Shown piece after piece: positions 43,501 through 55,246 of a stretch of DNA of 64,000 bases. The stretch is from Porogramme epimiltina (Eukaryota; Basidiomycota; Agaricomycetes; Polyporales; Polyporaceae). The DNA lies in the NCBI GenBank assembly GCA_900155495.1, contig FTLJ01000890.1, positions 27,728 through 91,727 on the forward strand, given 5' to 3'. How positions within the stretch are numbered: the first letter of the stretch is position 1; each line of letters opens with the position of its first letter. Below the pieces are notes generated by a model, which worked only from the letters and a program-made list of their open reading frames with translations, searched no databases and was not told where the DNA came from. The position numbers and the translations under genes were made by a program.

Positions 43501-44815
43501 CTCGAAGTGATGGTATTGGTACGGGAAGGTATGGAGTGCGTGGGCGCGCGTTGTGCCTTCAATATATGGAGTCTGAGCACCCTCGTCAGGTGATGAGATA
43601 GACGGAGTAATGTATTGCGCAACGGATACATTCTTGGGTAAAACTATCGGCTGTTTCATAAACTCGAACGTCCAGTTGCCTCATTCATTGTCCACGTCCG
43701 AAAGGAGATAAACTCTAACCACTAGTTACGTGCCTGTTCGAGTCTACTCGGATCCTGACGTTGAAGTAATCGCGTATCACTGCCAATGGAACCTCGCTTT
43801 AACGTGGGGGCGATAGCGGTTGACGGCAGTTATGTGGAGAGTCTAGCATGTCGTTATGGCTTCTTGGTATGTACCTAGCCGTCTGTCCAGCATTGTGTTC
43901 CGCATGCGCTAACCAATAACTGTAATTCAGCGACGCCCCCACGTATACACAGAACTGACAGGGCTCAAACGTACCCAGGCCATTATGGAGCATTCACCCA
44001 CGTAAAGGCGGTGAGCCTACCCGGAGGCGACTTCCGTTGTGAGGTCGCAAGGAACTTACAGTGGGCTGGTCAGGGTTGACCATGTGACTGGGCCTCCAGT
44101 TCGTCCATGTACTAGAGCGTTCTAAAACGACCGCCGCTACACGAAGCAGGTCGGCAGGGGACGAAAGGTGGGACATCCAGAAGCGCAAGGAACATGCGGT
44201 GAGCGTAGGCTGCGTAGCAAGCAGGGCGGGAGAAGCCTTACGGAGACGGGCCGACTGTGATTGAAGCGGTGGAGGTGGCAGATGGATGAAGGGACAGCTC
44301 GGAGAAGTAGACCGAGCGAAAGATCCAAAACGAACGCGAGCCGTGAGCGAAGTAAATTCTCTAAGGCTCAATTGTTCCGAGTGGCGGGAGTTCATCATTT
44401 CTGTACGGGTGTTACTGACGTTGAGAGAATGCAAAGTGCGAGCGGAGTCCAGCGAGACGTTGTAGAAATGCGGTGTGATTCGGTGCGGTACGTAGCCAGC
44501 CATTTGGCCCGATCATGGGAATGCATATTCGGAGGGAGTCACAGATATGAGGCTACTGCAGGCCAACAACAGAGGTAGTTACTAGTAAACTTGGAAAGAT
44601 CAAGGTACATAGGCGAAGATCGCGCGTGGATGAGGAAGAAGGAAGAGAGCGTGGCATATTCGGAGGCCCCTTCCGAGCGTGCCTCGTCTAGCCTTCCGAC
44701 CACCATCACCTCGATCCCGTGTCTATGCTTCGCTCTCGAATCTGCAGCTCTCTGCCTCATTCATCTCTGTCTTACTCCATCCCATCCTGAACCCATGACG
44801 CACTCCCGGAAAACG
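43501..44815. other. TF-B/GH3-C intergenic block, copy 3 of 3
   Basis: Inverted relative to the blocks at 23831-25127 and 32443-33750 and similar to both. A 169-codon minus-strand frame (44503-43994) is open here but carries stops in the other two copies, so it is not taken as a gene. Confidence 0.6.
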
Positions 44816-44822
44816 TATAAAA
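44816..44822 (+). promoter_or_regulatory. TATA box of GH3-C
   Basis: TATAAAA lies 40 bp upstream of the ATG at 44856, the same spacing as in GH3-A. The short distance implies a very short 5' leader. Confidence 0.65.
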
Positions 44823-44855
44823 TGTGCCGAAGAAAAGCCTAACCTCCTCGTCGCC

Positions 44856-47800
44856 ATGGCCGTTCTCAGAAGACGCCTCGCTGCCTTGAGCACTCTCGCT
44901 GTCGCGCTATCAGCCTATGCGTTGGACTCCACCTCTTCGCATGTGCCCGTCACATCTGCCCCCACGTCAGCTACACCCAGTACCACGATTCTAACGACTT
45001 CGGCCAGTTATGAAACGGAGACAAGTGAGTTATTTGTCGATGTTACCCAGCTTGTCACTTTCTTTGGCGAAACCCGCCCTCAGCTTAACATCTTCTGTTG
45101 TTGCTTCCTCACCCCTACAATGTATCGGTATCTACCCCACGCGCATCTCCTGATAGAGGGATATCTGCATAGACGTCGAACGCTGAGCACCCGGATGTGC
45201 CATCGTTTAGCATACGCCTCCGCTCGTATCTCTAATGCTTCTGTGAACGCGCTGCTAATCACTGTTTTCTAGCCCTGATCACGGTCCCAATCTCTTCCTA
45301 CACATTCTCTCCCTTCCCCGTCCCTTCCGACGTTCCCATCCCTGGTGTCTACCCCTCTACGTCCCCAGAGTCTCCCCCGAACCCGGGCTCGGGGCTCGTC
45401 CCAGACTTCGGACCTGCTTGGGCAGACGCGCATACAAAAGCCAAGCAACTCACCGCGTCCTGGTCGGTTGAAGATAAGGTGTCGGCGGTGACGGGTGCAA
45501 CCGTAGCCCGTCTCAATTGTGTCGGTAACATCACCGCCGTACAAGACTGGCCTGGGCTCTGTCTCGACGACGGGCCCCTCGGCGTGCGGATTGCGGACCT
45601 TGTCACTGCGTTCCCGGCGGGCATCACGGTCGCTTCGACATGGAACCGGACACTACTCAGGGCGCGGGGCAAAGCGCTGGGCGAGGAGTTCAAGGGCAAG
45701 GGTGTGAACGTTGCGCTGGGTCCGATGATGAACATAGGCCGTATCGCGCAGGGGGGGAGGAACTGGGAGGGTTTCGGAGCGGATCCGTTCTTGTCGGGCG
45801 AGTCAGCATACGAGACCGTCCTCGGGATGCAGCAGGGTGGCACTCAAGCGTGCGCGAAGCATTTCATCAACAAGTGAGTCGCGTTTCTCTGGCCGACGTA
45901 CGGGCGGATACTGATGGGGCGATGTGTAATAGCGAGCAAGAGCACTTTCGCATGCAAGAGTCTTCTCACGTTGACGACCGGACGCAGCATGAGATCTATC
46001 TTCACCCATTCATGCGGTCTGTGATGGCCGGGGTCGCGAGTGTCATGTGCAGTTACAGTGTGTGCTTTCCTTGTTGTTTCGCTGCGAAGGCTGACAGTCT
46101 CGTTGCAGATCAAGTGAACGCAACATGGGCTTGCGAAGATGACCGGACGCTTAACGAGATACTGAAGGGCGAGCTGGGCTTCCAGGGTTTCGTGACGACG
46201 GACTGGGGAGCACAGCACTCTACGATCTCCGCTATCGCCGGTCTTGACGTGAGTAGTGCCTGTGCGTCTATCCTTGATTTCGCGTTGAACGAGCCGACTC
46301 GCAGATGTCTATGCCAGGAGATGCCAACTTCGGTGGCGCGCCAGCCAGCGGTTTTTGGGGTGCAAACTTGACCGCCTATGTGCAGAACGGGACAATCCCC
46401 GAGAGCCGGCTGGACGACATGGTAGAGCGCATCGTCGCATCATGGTACTTCCTTGGTCAGGACAAGGACTTCCCTGGAGGTGAACCGGTTGTCATTGTCG
46501 GCGGCTTCCCCGTCATCGTCGAGCATATTAACGTCCAAGCCGACCACTACAAGATCGTCCGTGAAGTGGGCGCTGCTGGAACAGTCCTGCTGAAGAACGT
46601 CGCTGGTGCACTTCCCCTCAAGGCCCCCAGATCTCTCGTCATCATCGGTGCGTGAGGTATTACTCTTCAGCTGCGCCAACTTGCTAACATGAGGCCGCTA
46701 CCAGGGGATGACTCTGGTCCCTCCACATTCGGCGCAAACGGCCCAATGGACCCAAATTTCCCCCTGTACGACCATGTCAGTGACGACGGCACGTTGACGA
46801 TGGGCTGGGGCTCCGGCACGACGATGCTCCCGTATCTGATCACGCCGCTCGAGGCGATCCAGGCTCGCGCGCGCGAAGACGGCACATCGGTTTCGTGGTG
46901 GTTGAACAACTGGGACACTGCGGGTGCGGCAAGTGCTGCGACGGGATTGTTCGGCAACGACGTCGCACTGGTTTTCGTCAACGCGGACTCGGGCGAGGAC
47001 TCGCCGCCTGGTGTCGACGGGAACGCGGGCGACCGGAAGAACCTGACGCTGTGGGGCAACGCAGACGACCTCATCACCGCCGTCGCGGGTGCGAACCCGA
47101 ATACGATCGTCGTCGTGCACTCGGTCGGACCCGCAATCCTAGAGCCGTGGATCGAGAACCCGAATGTGACAGCGGTGCTGTGGGCGTCGCTCCCCGGGCA
47201 GGAGACTGGTAACTCGATTGTCGACGTCCTCTACGGCGCGAAGAACCCATCCGGTCGGCTACCGTACACGATTGCGAAGCGTCCGGAGGACTATCCTGCA
47301 CAACCGATTACGGGCGGCACAGGTGACGAAGTGTTACGGATCGACTATACGGAAGGTCTCGAGGTCGATTACCGCCACTTCGACGCTGTATGTTTCTCCT
47401 AGGGTTTATGTCCTGGGCCTTGACATTGACCTCCTAACTCCACAGAACAACATCGAGCCGCGCTTCGAGTTCGGCTTCGGTCTCTCGTACACCAACTTCA
47501 CTTATTCGAACCTCGGAGTGCGCGCGCTGCACCAGTCGGACAAAACGTTCGCCTTGCTCGAGGCGGACTGGGCCGCTGGAAAGGTTGGCCCATCGGGCGA
47601 AGGGAGCTCGATGGCACCGTGGCTGCACCGGCCAGCGTTTGAAGTCTCGTTCGAGGTGAAGAACACGGGGAATGTGGCCGGCGGCGAGGTGCGTCCCCCC
47701 TCTTCACGCTCGATCTTACCGTGTGACCAACGACGCTCACATCGCGTACAGATCCCGCAGCTGTACCTACACTTCCCGTCGGACGCGGGTGAACCCCCGA

Positions 47801-47994
47801 GCGTGCTCCGTGGCTTTGCGGACGTCCTTCTGGGCGCGGGACAGAGCGAGACGGTGACTATCACGCTGTCGCGGTATGACCTCTCGGTGTGGGATGCGGT
47901 GGCGCAAGGGTGGCGCAAGCCCGATGGAGCATTCACATTCTCGGTCGGGGCGAGCAGCCGGGACTTCCGGCTGAAGGGACGCATCCCCCTCTAA
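44856..47994 (+). CDS. Secreted GH3 beta-glucosidase, copy C
   Basis: Eight exons (44856-45024, 45273-45873, 45933-46057, 46109-46248, 46305-46647, 46705-47387, 47446-47688, 47752-47994) sum to 849 codons, giving 848 aa. The signal peptide is [19 protein letters not shown]. Asp330 in [10 protein letters not shown] is the expected nucleophile and Glu557 in NADSGED the expected acid/base. KHFIN-NEQEHF, the AGLD-MSMPG junction, [11 protein letters not shown] and the C-terminal fibronectin III-like domain are all present. Many NxT/S sequons suggest heavy N-glycosylation. It releases glucose from cellobiose and other beta-glucosides outside the cell. It is 1.36 kb downstream of TF-B on the same strand. 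The second intron of the other copies' plan is kept exactly, supporting recent duplication. Confidence 0.95.
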
Positions 47995-48708
47995 TCGTGG
48001 TGTATATGAGAAAGGCGTTCGAAACTGTTCAGCTGGATAAGGCGGTGGCTGGCGGTAGATTGGCGATATTGAACTTCTTGGAATCTGATACTGCGTAGGT
48101 ACTTGCTGTACGGCTCGATACTGCACGTTAAGAATACGATGTCATGATATGTTTGACCCGGCGCACAACCTCATGTATATTCTTCCCGCATCAACAGGAT
48201 GGAAACCGGAACACGCATATACTTCTTATGATTGACTTGGTAGGGCCGAGACAGGAGTTGACGCCGTACCTCACCCTCCATGAGCCCTTGCGTCGTAAAA
48301 ACACGTTATGCCCATCGAGTCCCGCCGAAGTCGCTATATCTAAACATTATCGCCCTCCATCATCCTCGCCGCGCCTTCAGAGCGCAGGCAAGAGACGGCA
48401 TCGCTTTGCTTGGCCTCGTCGAAGGTCATGCAAGATAGATAGTCATTCTTTGTCGTCCTCATGACCCAGTAGGATCGCGTCTAGCGAGCGAGACACATGT
48501 CCGAGCGCGCTTGCGGTGTGCGATCTGCAAGCCTAGGACTCACATTTATCTGTAGCTCAAGCGGGGTATCGAGAAGCTACATAGAAATAAGGGTCAATTG
48601 TTCGAGGTTACAATCGGTGACTCGGAGTACAAGGGGGTACAAAACTTCCGTCGAGACATGGGAGTAATGTCCTAGTAGCGAGCCTGATACGGAGAGTCCC
48701 TCCTTAAT
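47995..48708. other. Intergenic region between convergent GH3-C and GH78
   Basis: The first 130 bp resemble the 3' flanks of GH3-A and GH3-B. The rest has no supported feature. This is the centre about which the TF-B and TF-C cassettes face each other. Confidence 0.5.
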
Positions 48709-50870
48709 TCACACAACGACCACAAACTCGTGCTCGCCTCCGGCCACACCCTCGATCCAAAACCTTCCAGATCTGTCCGCACGGATGGTTGTGTTTCGCA
48801 CGTCGCTCGTCAGGGTGGCCTTTGTGTTATGGCCGGGCAGGGGAAGGCCCACGCTCCCCTTCGTCCCGGACGGCGTGCTGATCTTCAGCCGGAATACCTT
48901 CTTGTTCGCGGTCCACCTGGACGTAAATTGGCCGCGGACGGTAGCAAACCCGCAGTCGACCTCGGAGAGATCGCCCAGTTGAGGAGAGATCACCCAGGTC
49001 TCTCCCGCGTTGGTGAGGATTTGGATGCCCCCGACGAATGTCTGCACGTAATGATCAGCACTTTGTAGCAGTGGCGCGCAACGCGCTAGGAGGAGGCACG
49101 TACCGTCAGTGCGCATAAGAGATGGTTGCATCGGAGGAGTACGGCGGATAGTGCAGCTCGCCCGTAGCGGAGTAGCCCTCGATGAAGGTGCTGTTCGTCA
49201 TCCTCGGGTCGTCCAGCATCACGTCTGCCCACATGTTCCGGATGAGCGCGAGCGCGGCGTCGGTCCGGTTGGTGAGGAAGTGCGCCTCAAGCTCGAAGCC
49301 CGTCACGAACGGGGACACGGCGTTCAGCGCCTCGGGGGCAGGCGCGCCCCACTCCGTCCAGCGCGCCTGCAGCCCCTTGGTGATCTGGGTGGCTTGCTCC
49401 GGAGAGTCGAAGAGTCCGGCTTTGATCGCCCATGCGTTGCCGTCTTGGGGAAGGAGCAGTGCGCCTTCGGCTGTGTCATTGTCGCGGAAGAGACCCGCGG
49501 AGGAGTCCCAGAGGAGGGTCTGTGCGGCGGGAGGGATCGCGGCCGCGAGCGAGGCCCACGAGTGTGCACTTTCAGAATCGTTCTGAATGTGTGCGAGGGA
49601 GACACCGAGGTTGAGGGTGTAAAGGAGGATTGCGTTCGCTTCGATGTTGTGGCCGCCCATCCCGAAACGAAGCCAGTCAGCGCTGTAGGAGACGTTGGCG
49701 AGCCCGGAAGCGTCGATCTGGTCCGTCGCCCAAGCCATCCCCACTTTCCAGGAGTCCCATACGCTTTCAAGGAAAGCCTGATCACCACTCCACTGGTAGT
49801 AATTGTAGAGATTGATGAGGGTGTGGAGATGGTACGTATAGGAGATGAACCCGGCGGCGAGAATCGGATAGCCAGCGTAGGGGAACATCCCATCGGCGCT
49901 TTGGTAGGAAACGAGAGAGTCAAGCCCATTGCGGATAGAGATGAGGTCGTATGTCGAAACGCCAATACTGGGGACGGCGATCGACATGTCTCCGGGCCAA
50001 ACGACGCGGTCTCTCTTTGCACCGTCGGTCAACGCGGAGGTGCCATTGGTGATAGTGAAATTGAGGAACCAGGGGATAGTTCCGTCCCTGTTCGTCTGGT
50101 TGGCGTAGTACACGGTGGAGACGACTGAGGCCCCGCGCGTAGGGTCGATGGTGACCATCTGGTCGGTATACGCTCCTAGAATGCAGTCTTCGGTGAGAAC
50201 CAGAGGATTGAAGATCATATATGGTTATTACCTGCGTACCAGACCCTGATAAGAGAATCAGTGACTGCCGTACTCTGTGTAATATTCGGTGATGCACTCA
50301 CCGGTTCAGCTTCTCATCGTTTGAGTGGAACCACCCGGTGTAGTTCTGCAGATCATCCCAATGCGGCATGGGCGTATACTCGATCCACAGGTCATCGACC
50401 GTCGCGTTTCCCGACCCGAGATCGACGATGGTGAGGTAACGGAACGACCCACGCTCAAGGTCCGCCGGCGCCGAGAAGTGTCCTAACTCGCTGACGTTGA
50501 ACACGAGCGGCGCGTCCCGAGCCGTTGCCGCGATTGAGTCGCATGCCCAGGACGACACCCAAAGGGAGCTCTCCGAGAAGGTGAACGAAATGTTGCCGGA
50601 TGCGGAGGATACGTTGAAGTTGACCAGGCCTCCGACACTTTTCCCAAAATCGTACGTCACAGAGGCGTTGAAGGCCCCGAGAACGAGACTCTGGCCAGAG
50701 CCGGCATTGTGAGTGAGTAGAGCCTCAGGAGAAATCGATGGGCCATCCCGGCGGAAAACGCTGACTGGGCGAACGACGCGGGAAGCCGGGGCGAGGATGT
50801 ACTCTTGGTAGGGTACCGCCACGACCGCTGAAGCGGTGGCGGCGACAAGGAGGAGTAGCAGTGGAAGCAT
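48709..50870 (-). CDS. Secreted GH78 alpha-L-rhamnosidase-like protein, apparently frameshifted
   Basis: The ATG at 50870 is preferred over 50942 because it starts a clear signal peptide (MLPLLLLLVAATASAVVA). Exons: 50870-50302, a 14-nt mini-exon 50245-50232 (VWYAG), 50175 to about 49104, and 49041-48709. The N-terminal beta-domain (FSESSLWVSSWACD, WIEYTPMPHWDDLQNYTGWFHSNDEKLNR) leads to a six-hairpin catalytic barrel (AYTDQMVTIDPTRGA, VVWPGDMSIAVPSIGVST, DWLRFGMGGHNIEANAILL) and a C-terminal beta-domain (GETWVISPQLGDL). This architecture fits fungal GH78 enzymes that remove L-rhamnose from pectin or glycosides. In ISYAH, directly before a donor-like GTACGT, the frame hits TGA (49108-49106); about 28 nt coding for the usual GW-TGPT stretch appear lost. 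It may be a pseudogene or a sequence error. It is downstream of TF-C on the same strand. Confidence 0.82.
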
Positions 50871-51894
50871 GGTCTGTCGAGCCAGAGAATGGGCCCTAGC
50901 AGGGTCATGACCAGCTTGCATGGGCTGCGTTATATACTTCACTGGAGGAGGCTCAGGTCAGAGAAGCATCTCAACATAATCATAATGAGGAACTCGATAA
51001 GTTGTAGAACATCGAGATATTGTCTTCGAAGACGGAAGACAGATGGTACGCCGTATAGCGACTTTCTCCTGGATCCGTCGGAGTCAACTCCGAGCGCGCG
51101 AGAACTGCTATTCAAACGGGATCAGCGTATTCCTATTCATCAACGCATGCGCTGCGTAGACGTACTGTTCATAAAAGGACTGCGGGCCGAAAAATACGTT
51201 CGACTGGTAGCAAGGGGTGAGCACGCCATCGACTACCTAGCATGATCAGACACTCCAAACGTCCACGTCACAAGGGCTCGGAGAGGGCTCCGATACCTTG
51301 AACGAACAGCAGGAGCTAAGCGGGTCTAGAATGCCACATACATGAGCTGCATGACACTCAGCCGGGGAGAGCAGCCCGAATCGAAGTCGAACGAAGTGGC
51401 AGCACACGGCCACGTGAGGGCGGTGATCAAAACGCTATGTGATGGCGGCCATCATGTTGCGTAGTCTGCCCTGAACCTACTGGTCATCGGCGTCAAACTC
51501 GAGTTTGACACTCAGCACAGCTGAACGGTGACCGCGACGAGCAAGAAGCATTACTTCCCCTGCGTGCTCTCCCCTGCGTAGCAAGGAGTTCCGCACAAGG
51601 ACATTCTATGTGTGTTCTTACACAAGTCCTTCAGCGTCTCACGTTTACGGTGTCTCTTTCTCCTTTGCGTACAGATGCTCCAAGACTTGGACACGGTTCT
51701 GGTTGTCTCTGATTTTGTGTGTACGCACTCTCAAGCTGACGAGTATGTCCAAGAATGTTTCCACTACGCAATACACGCACATCTCTCTGTCTATCTGATC
51801 ACCTGTAGAACGGTAATGTCCATGGTACGCACACTCGGTCTGGCGCAACGTGCGCTCACACACTCCATACCTCCACGTATCATCACCTCGCTAG
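50871..51894. other. TF-C/GH78 intergenic region
   Basis: It holds the GH78 promoter and the TF-C 3' flank. No similarity to the GH3 upstream blocks was noticed, so the third cassette changed just downstream of the TF gene. No gene is supported. Confidence 0.5.
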
Positions 51895-54800
51895 CTACCT
51901 ATTCCCTTGACGACTTGTATGCGAGTAGTGAAGATCACCGGTGAACCCGTTATACCCGTTCCACCTAAAAAGGAGTTTCAGCCTGCGAAAGGAAAGCCAC
52001 GCGAGCTTCGCAACGCGACTTACTGGAACCTCGCTTGCTGCCCGCCTGACCATGTCGACATCATGTCGTTCACAAACATATAGTCCGGGAGCATGCCGTC
52101 CATGTCCAGATACTGCACCATCGACATCGGCTGCACATGTCCTACATTCGCACTGGGCATCCCGGTCGACTCGAGTTGTGCATGCATCGGCTCGCTGTAT
52201 GCCATGGGCTGCATTGGCGCGCTTCCGGTGTAAAAGTCTTGTCCGCTTTCGACGACGGTGTGTGACATCAGCGACGTGGGGCCGTACGCCGATCCGGGGA
52301 AAGACGGGAACCCTTGATGCGGAAGCCGAGCGAGATCTTCAGTGCTGAGGGGAAGATGAACATTGATGTCTAGTGCGGGAGCCTGTAGGTCCAGAGGCTG
52401 TGGAGGGCACGGCCGCTCTGCCATATTCCCAGAAACTCCGTGCACGGGACTCGATGGCCCAGACGTGGCGTTGAAAGTTGGCGGCAGTGGGTTTGGCTGC
52501 GACTCCTTAGAGCAGGACGGCGGTGTTCGCCCAGGCGGCGAGGGTGGTTGACCTGGGTCCATAAGATCATCTAGCAAATGGCTGATTGCGATCGGGAAAA
52601 GTTAGTGGAAAGACACTCGAGTCGCATTGTCTGTAACCGAAAGCTCACCATATGGATTCCACGATGTTCATGCTAGCAGATAGTATGTTAGAACACTCAC
52701 AAACCGGCATATTTACGTCTAACGTACTGTTCTGCCATCCCCTGAAGTATCTGTGCACATGTCATCACCAGTTGAGTGTCGCGATGACGTCCGATGATCT
52801 GCCTCCCGGTACGGCGTTCACTCCAGATGTTCATGACCACTATGAGAGCCGAGGTGAAGAGTGGGCCCTACGAAGACTCGTCAGGTTGTCAACTCTGACA
52901 AGTTCCGTGGAGAGCATACCATGTTCCGGGGGTGTACCGCACCCGTGCGGCGGTACATGACATCCATGACATGAATGCAAGATCGCGCGGCGTTGGTGCA
53001 TATGGCATAGGAGGGGAAAGAACTAGGAGTTTGAGCGTTTGCTGTGATAAACGGCCGGTGAACCGCAATTTGTTGCATATAGTAAAGCGCAAAAAGGGTA
53101 GCAGACTGTCCCAGGAAGAATGCATCTGCGCGGTCCGGATCCCAGCGGACTGGTGATCCAACCCTAGGTGTAAGAGAGACGAAAATGTCTAGGGGGTAGG
53201 AAGCTCACGATGTTCGGGAAGCGAATCGACCCACTTGTTTAGTGAGGAGTCAAGCTCTGTGACGATGCGTAACTTCCACTCCTGCTCTCTTATGTCGCAT
53301 TGCCATGGACCCATGGGGATGTTCGTGGCATACTACAGAACTCGAAACATTAGCATTAGACCACAGGACAAGAAAACAAGATCCTACGATTGTTCGATGA
53401 GCTAGAGTCATCATCTGAGTGAGACGGATGTAGCAATTGAAAGCGGCTACTTTTGATGGTTTATCAGGAGGTTGTTTGAATGACGGTTCCCCATCAGGGG
53501 TAGTCCAATATTCATCGTCACACTCTGTTGGAAGTTTGACGTCGATGCTATAGTCTCTATGAGTGGAGATGGCAGTGTCTGAAGGCAAGCTACGTACTCT
53601 TCGTCGTGAATCGATGTCGGTCTTCCGAAGCCAAAGGATGCGTACCAATCTGACGTCACCAAGATCCTATGGGTAGATGATCATCCAATAAGACCGGGTA
53701 ATCAAAAGGCATGATTTACACACCAGAAAGCGCGTCGCCATAGTTCTTCCTCGAATGTGGGGATCGAACTATACATATGCTTGCGGTGGGCACCCACGTC
53801 GACCGCCGCTCGTATCCCCATGCCTACGATCGGCCATGCTGCCTGAGGAGTGTTCGTGCTTTGAAGAAAAACAGACATGAGCTACGTGTATCACGAGATG
53901 AGCAACGGTTCATAAATATGCCTAGGGAAGTTACGCACCACATAGACCTGGAGATCATAGAGGTGGGCTGGGGCAATAAGTAGCTTGCGCTTCATCTGGA
54001 CTTCCTCAAACCACTTCCAGCCACTTGATTCGCGGTCGTCCGACGGGTTCTCCAATACGCGAGGATCAGATGAGGAGCGTGCACCGTTTGCACAAACGAG
54101 TAGTACGGTTGCGCCGAACCCACTATCGCGCAAGTGAAAACCTGATGCGATGGCTTCCTTGAACATCGGCTCGTGTAATAATGGGAAGTCGTCATTGAGA
54201 TTGCGAAAGTATAGATCGACGAGAGCGTCACGCAGATCGTCGGGCGGGAAGTCGCTGAACAGGGGCATTGCGTCGTTTGACGTGGGCGGGGCCCACTGTA
54301 ACGTGTTAATCATGGTGAGAATGGGGATCACTCAAAACTTTACCACTTACCACCTGTCGCATGCCCTCTCTGGGCCGTGGCGGAGGCAATTGTCCATACC
54401 GCGCCTCTAAAGTTCGTTTCCGCAAATCTGTAACTGCAGTCATGAGCACGAGTGTACTATACTTCCCATGGTATCGGTTTGCAGGTGTATCGATGGAAAG
54501 TTTGCGTATACCCTCCGAGATGCCCTCAACCGTCTCGTCGTGCTCTGCGTCAGTAGCAGAAGTGTCGTCGGGAGAATCCGCTACGTCCACGGAAATTAGA
54601 AAAGCCACATTGGATGGGGTCGAAAGTCTCACAGAAGCACGCTGCATTGGATCGGGATAAGGATGAGTGATGGGTTTGAATGTCAGATAGGTCTGCATCA
54701 GCTTCTATGATGTCAGGGCGTAGCTGACGTGCGAGCGAGATTAGACAGCATCTTTATGCACAATGTATATATGCGAGCTTACTTCGCCGAGTATCTTCTC

Positions 54801-55246
54801 TACACGTTCTAGGCGCTGTTCAAGGCTCTCAACGTAACTAACACAAATATCGTCAACGCAAGAAGACCCGTTAAACTGAGCACACACCTCCTGGGATACG
54901 TTGCTTTCTGTCGAGGGTAAAGTGAGCGTCGCCCCTACGCCAGTCAAACATCTCATACCTCCGTGGCGTGACGATATGTGCACTCGATATTACGCAAAAT
55001 GCACCTCGCGCACCGCCCGCCGACCTTCTGGGGGCCATCGCCTAATACAAGAGAGCCCGGTGAGATGGCGCATAGGAAGGAAATGATGCCGATATCTCCG
55101 CACATTTGACTGTAGAACCCCACATCAGCACAATAAGCCTAGAGCGGTGTAATGGCGTACGCACTTTTCTTTTGGCGACAATAGTCGCAAGCGCGTTGCA
55201 GCTTGCGCTTCTTGTTAGATGCCGCGTCCTCCTCGCCAGAAGACAT
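51895..55246 (-). CDS. Zn2Cys6 fungal transcription factor, copy C (TF-C)
   Basis: The start MSSGEEDAASNKKRKL is at 55246. The microexon TCAAAT (55109-55104) joins RACDYCRQKK to IKC-DGPQKVGG, completing the zinc cluster with CARCILRNIEC. The coiled coil is VSYVESLEQRLERVEKILGE. The fungal-specific transcription factor domain is intact (WAPPTSNDAMPLFSDFPP, ALVDLYFRNLNDDFPLLHEP, ILVTSDWYASFGFGRPTS, FFLGQSATLFALYYMQQIA). The tail keeps LDMDGMLPDYMFVNDMMSTW. The stop at 52020 is avoided by the donor CAGTAAGT; the last exon here reads WNGYNGFTGDLHYSHTSRQG and has lost the WNEWDGF core of A and B through substitution and a small insertion. It lies upstream of GH78 on the same strand. Regulatory targets are unknown; it may have been recruited to the rhamnosidase gene. 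Confidence 0.9.

Noticed and set aside
43994..44503. 169-codon minus-strand frame upstream of GH3-C with partial counterparts at 24.2 and 33.1 kb
   Set aside because: The two other copies of the block carry stops in the matching frame, so conservation reflects duplication of spacer DNA, not coding constraint.
49109..50128. 339-codon plus-strand frame within the GH78 gene
   Set aside because: It is antisense to clear GH78 catalytic-domain coding sequence and has a biased Arg/Val/Gly composition.
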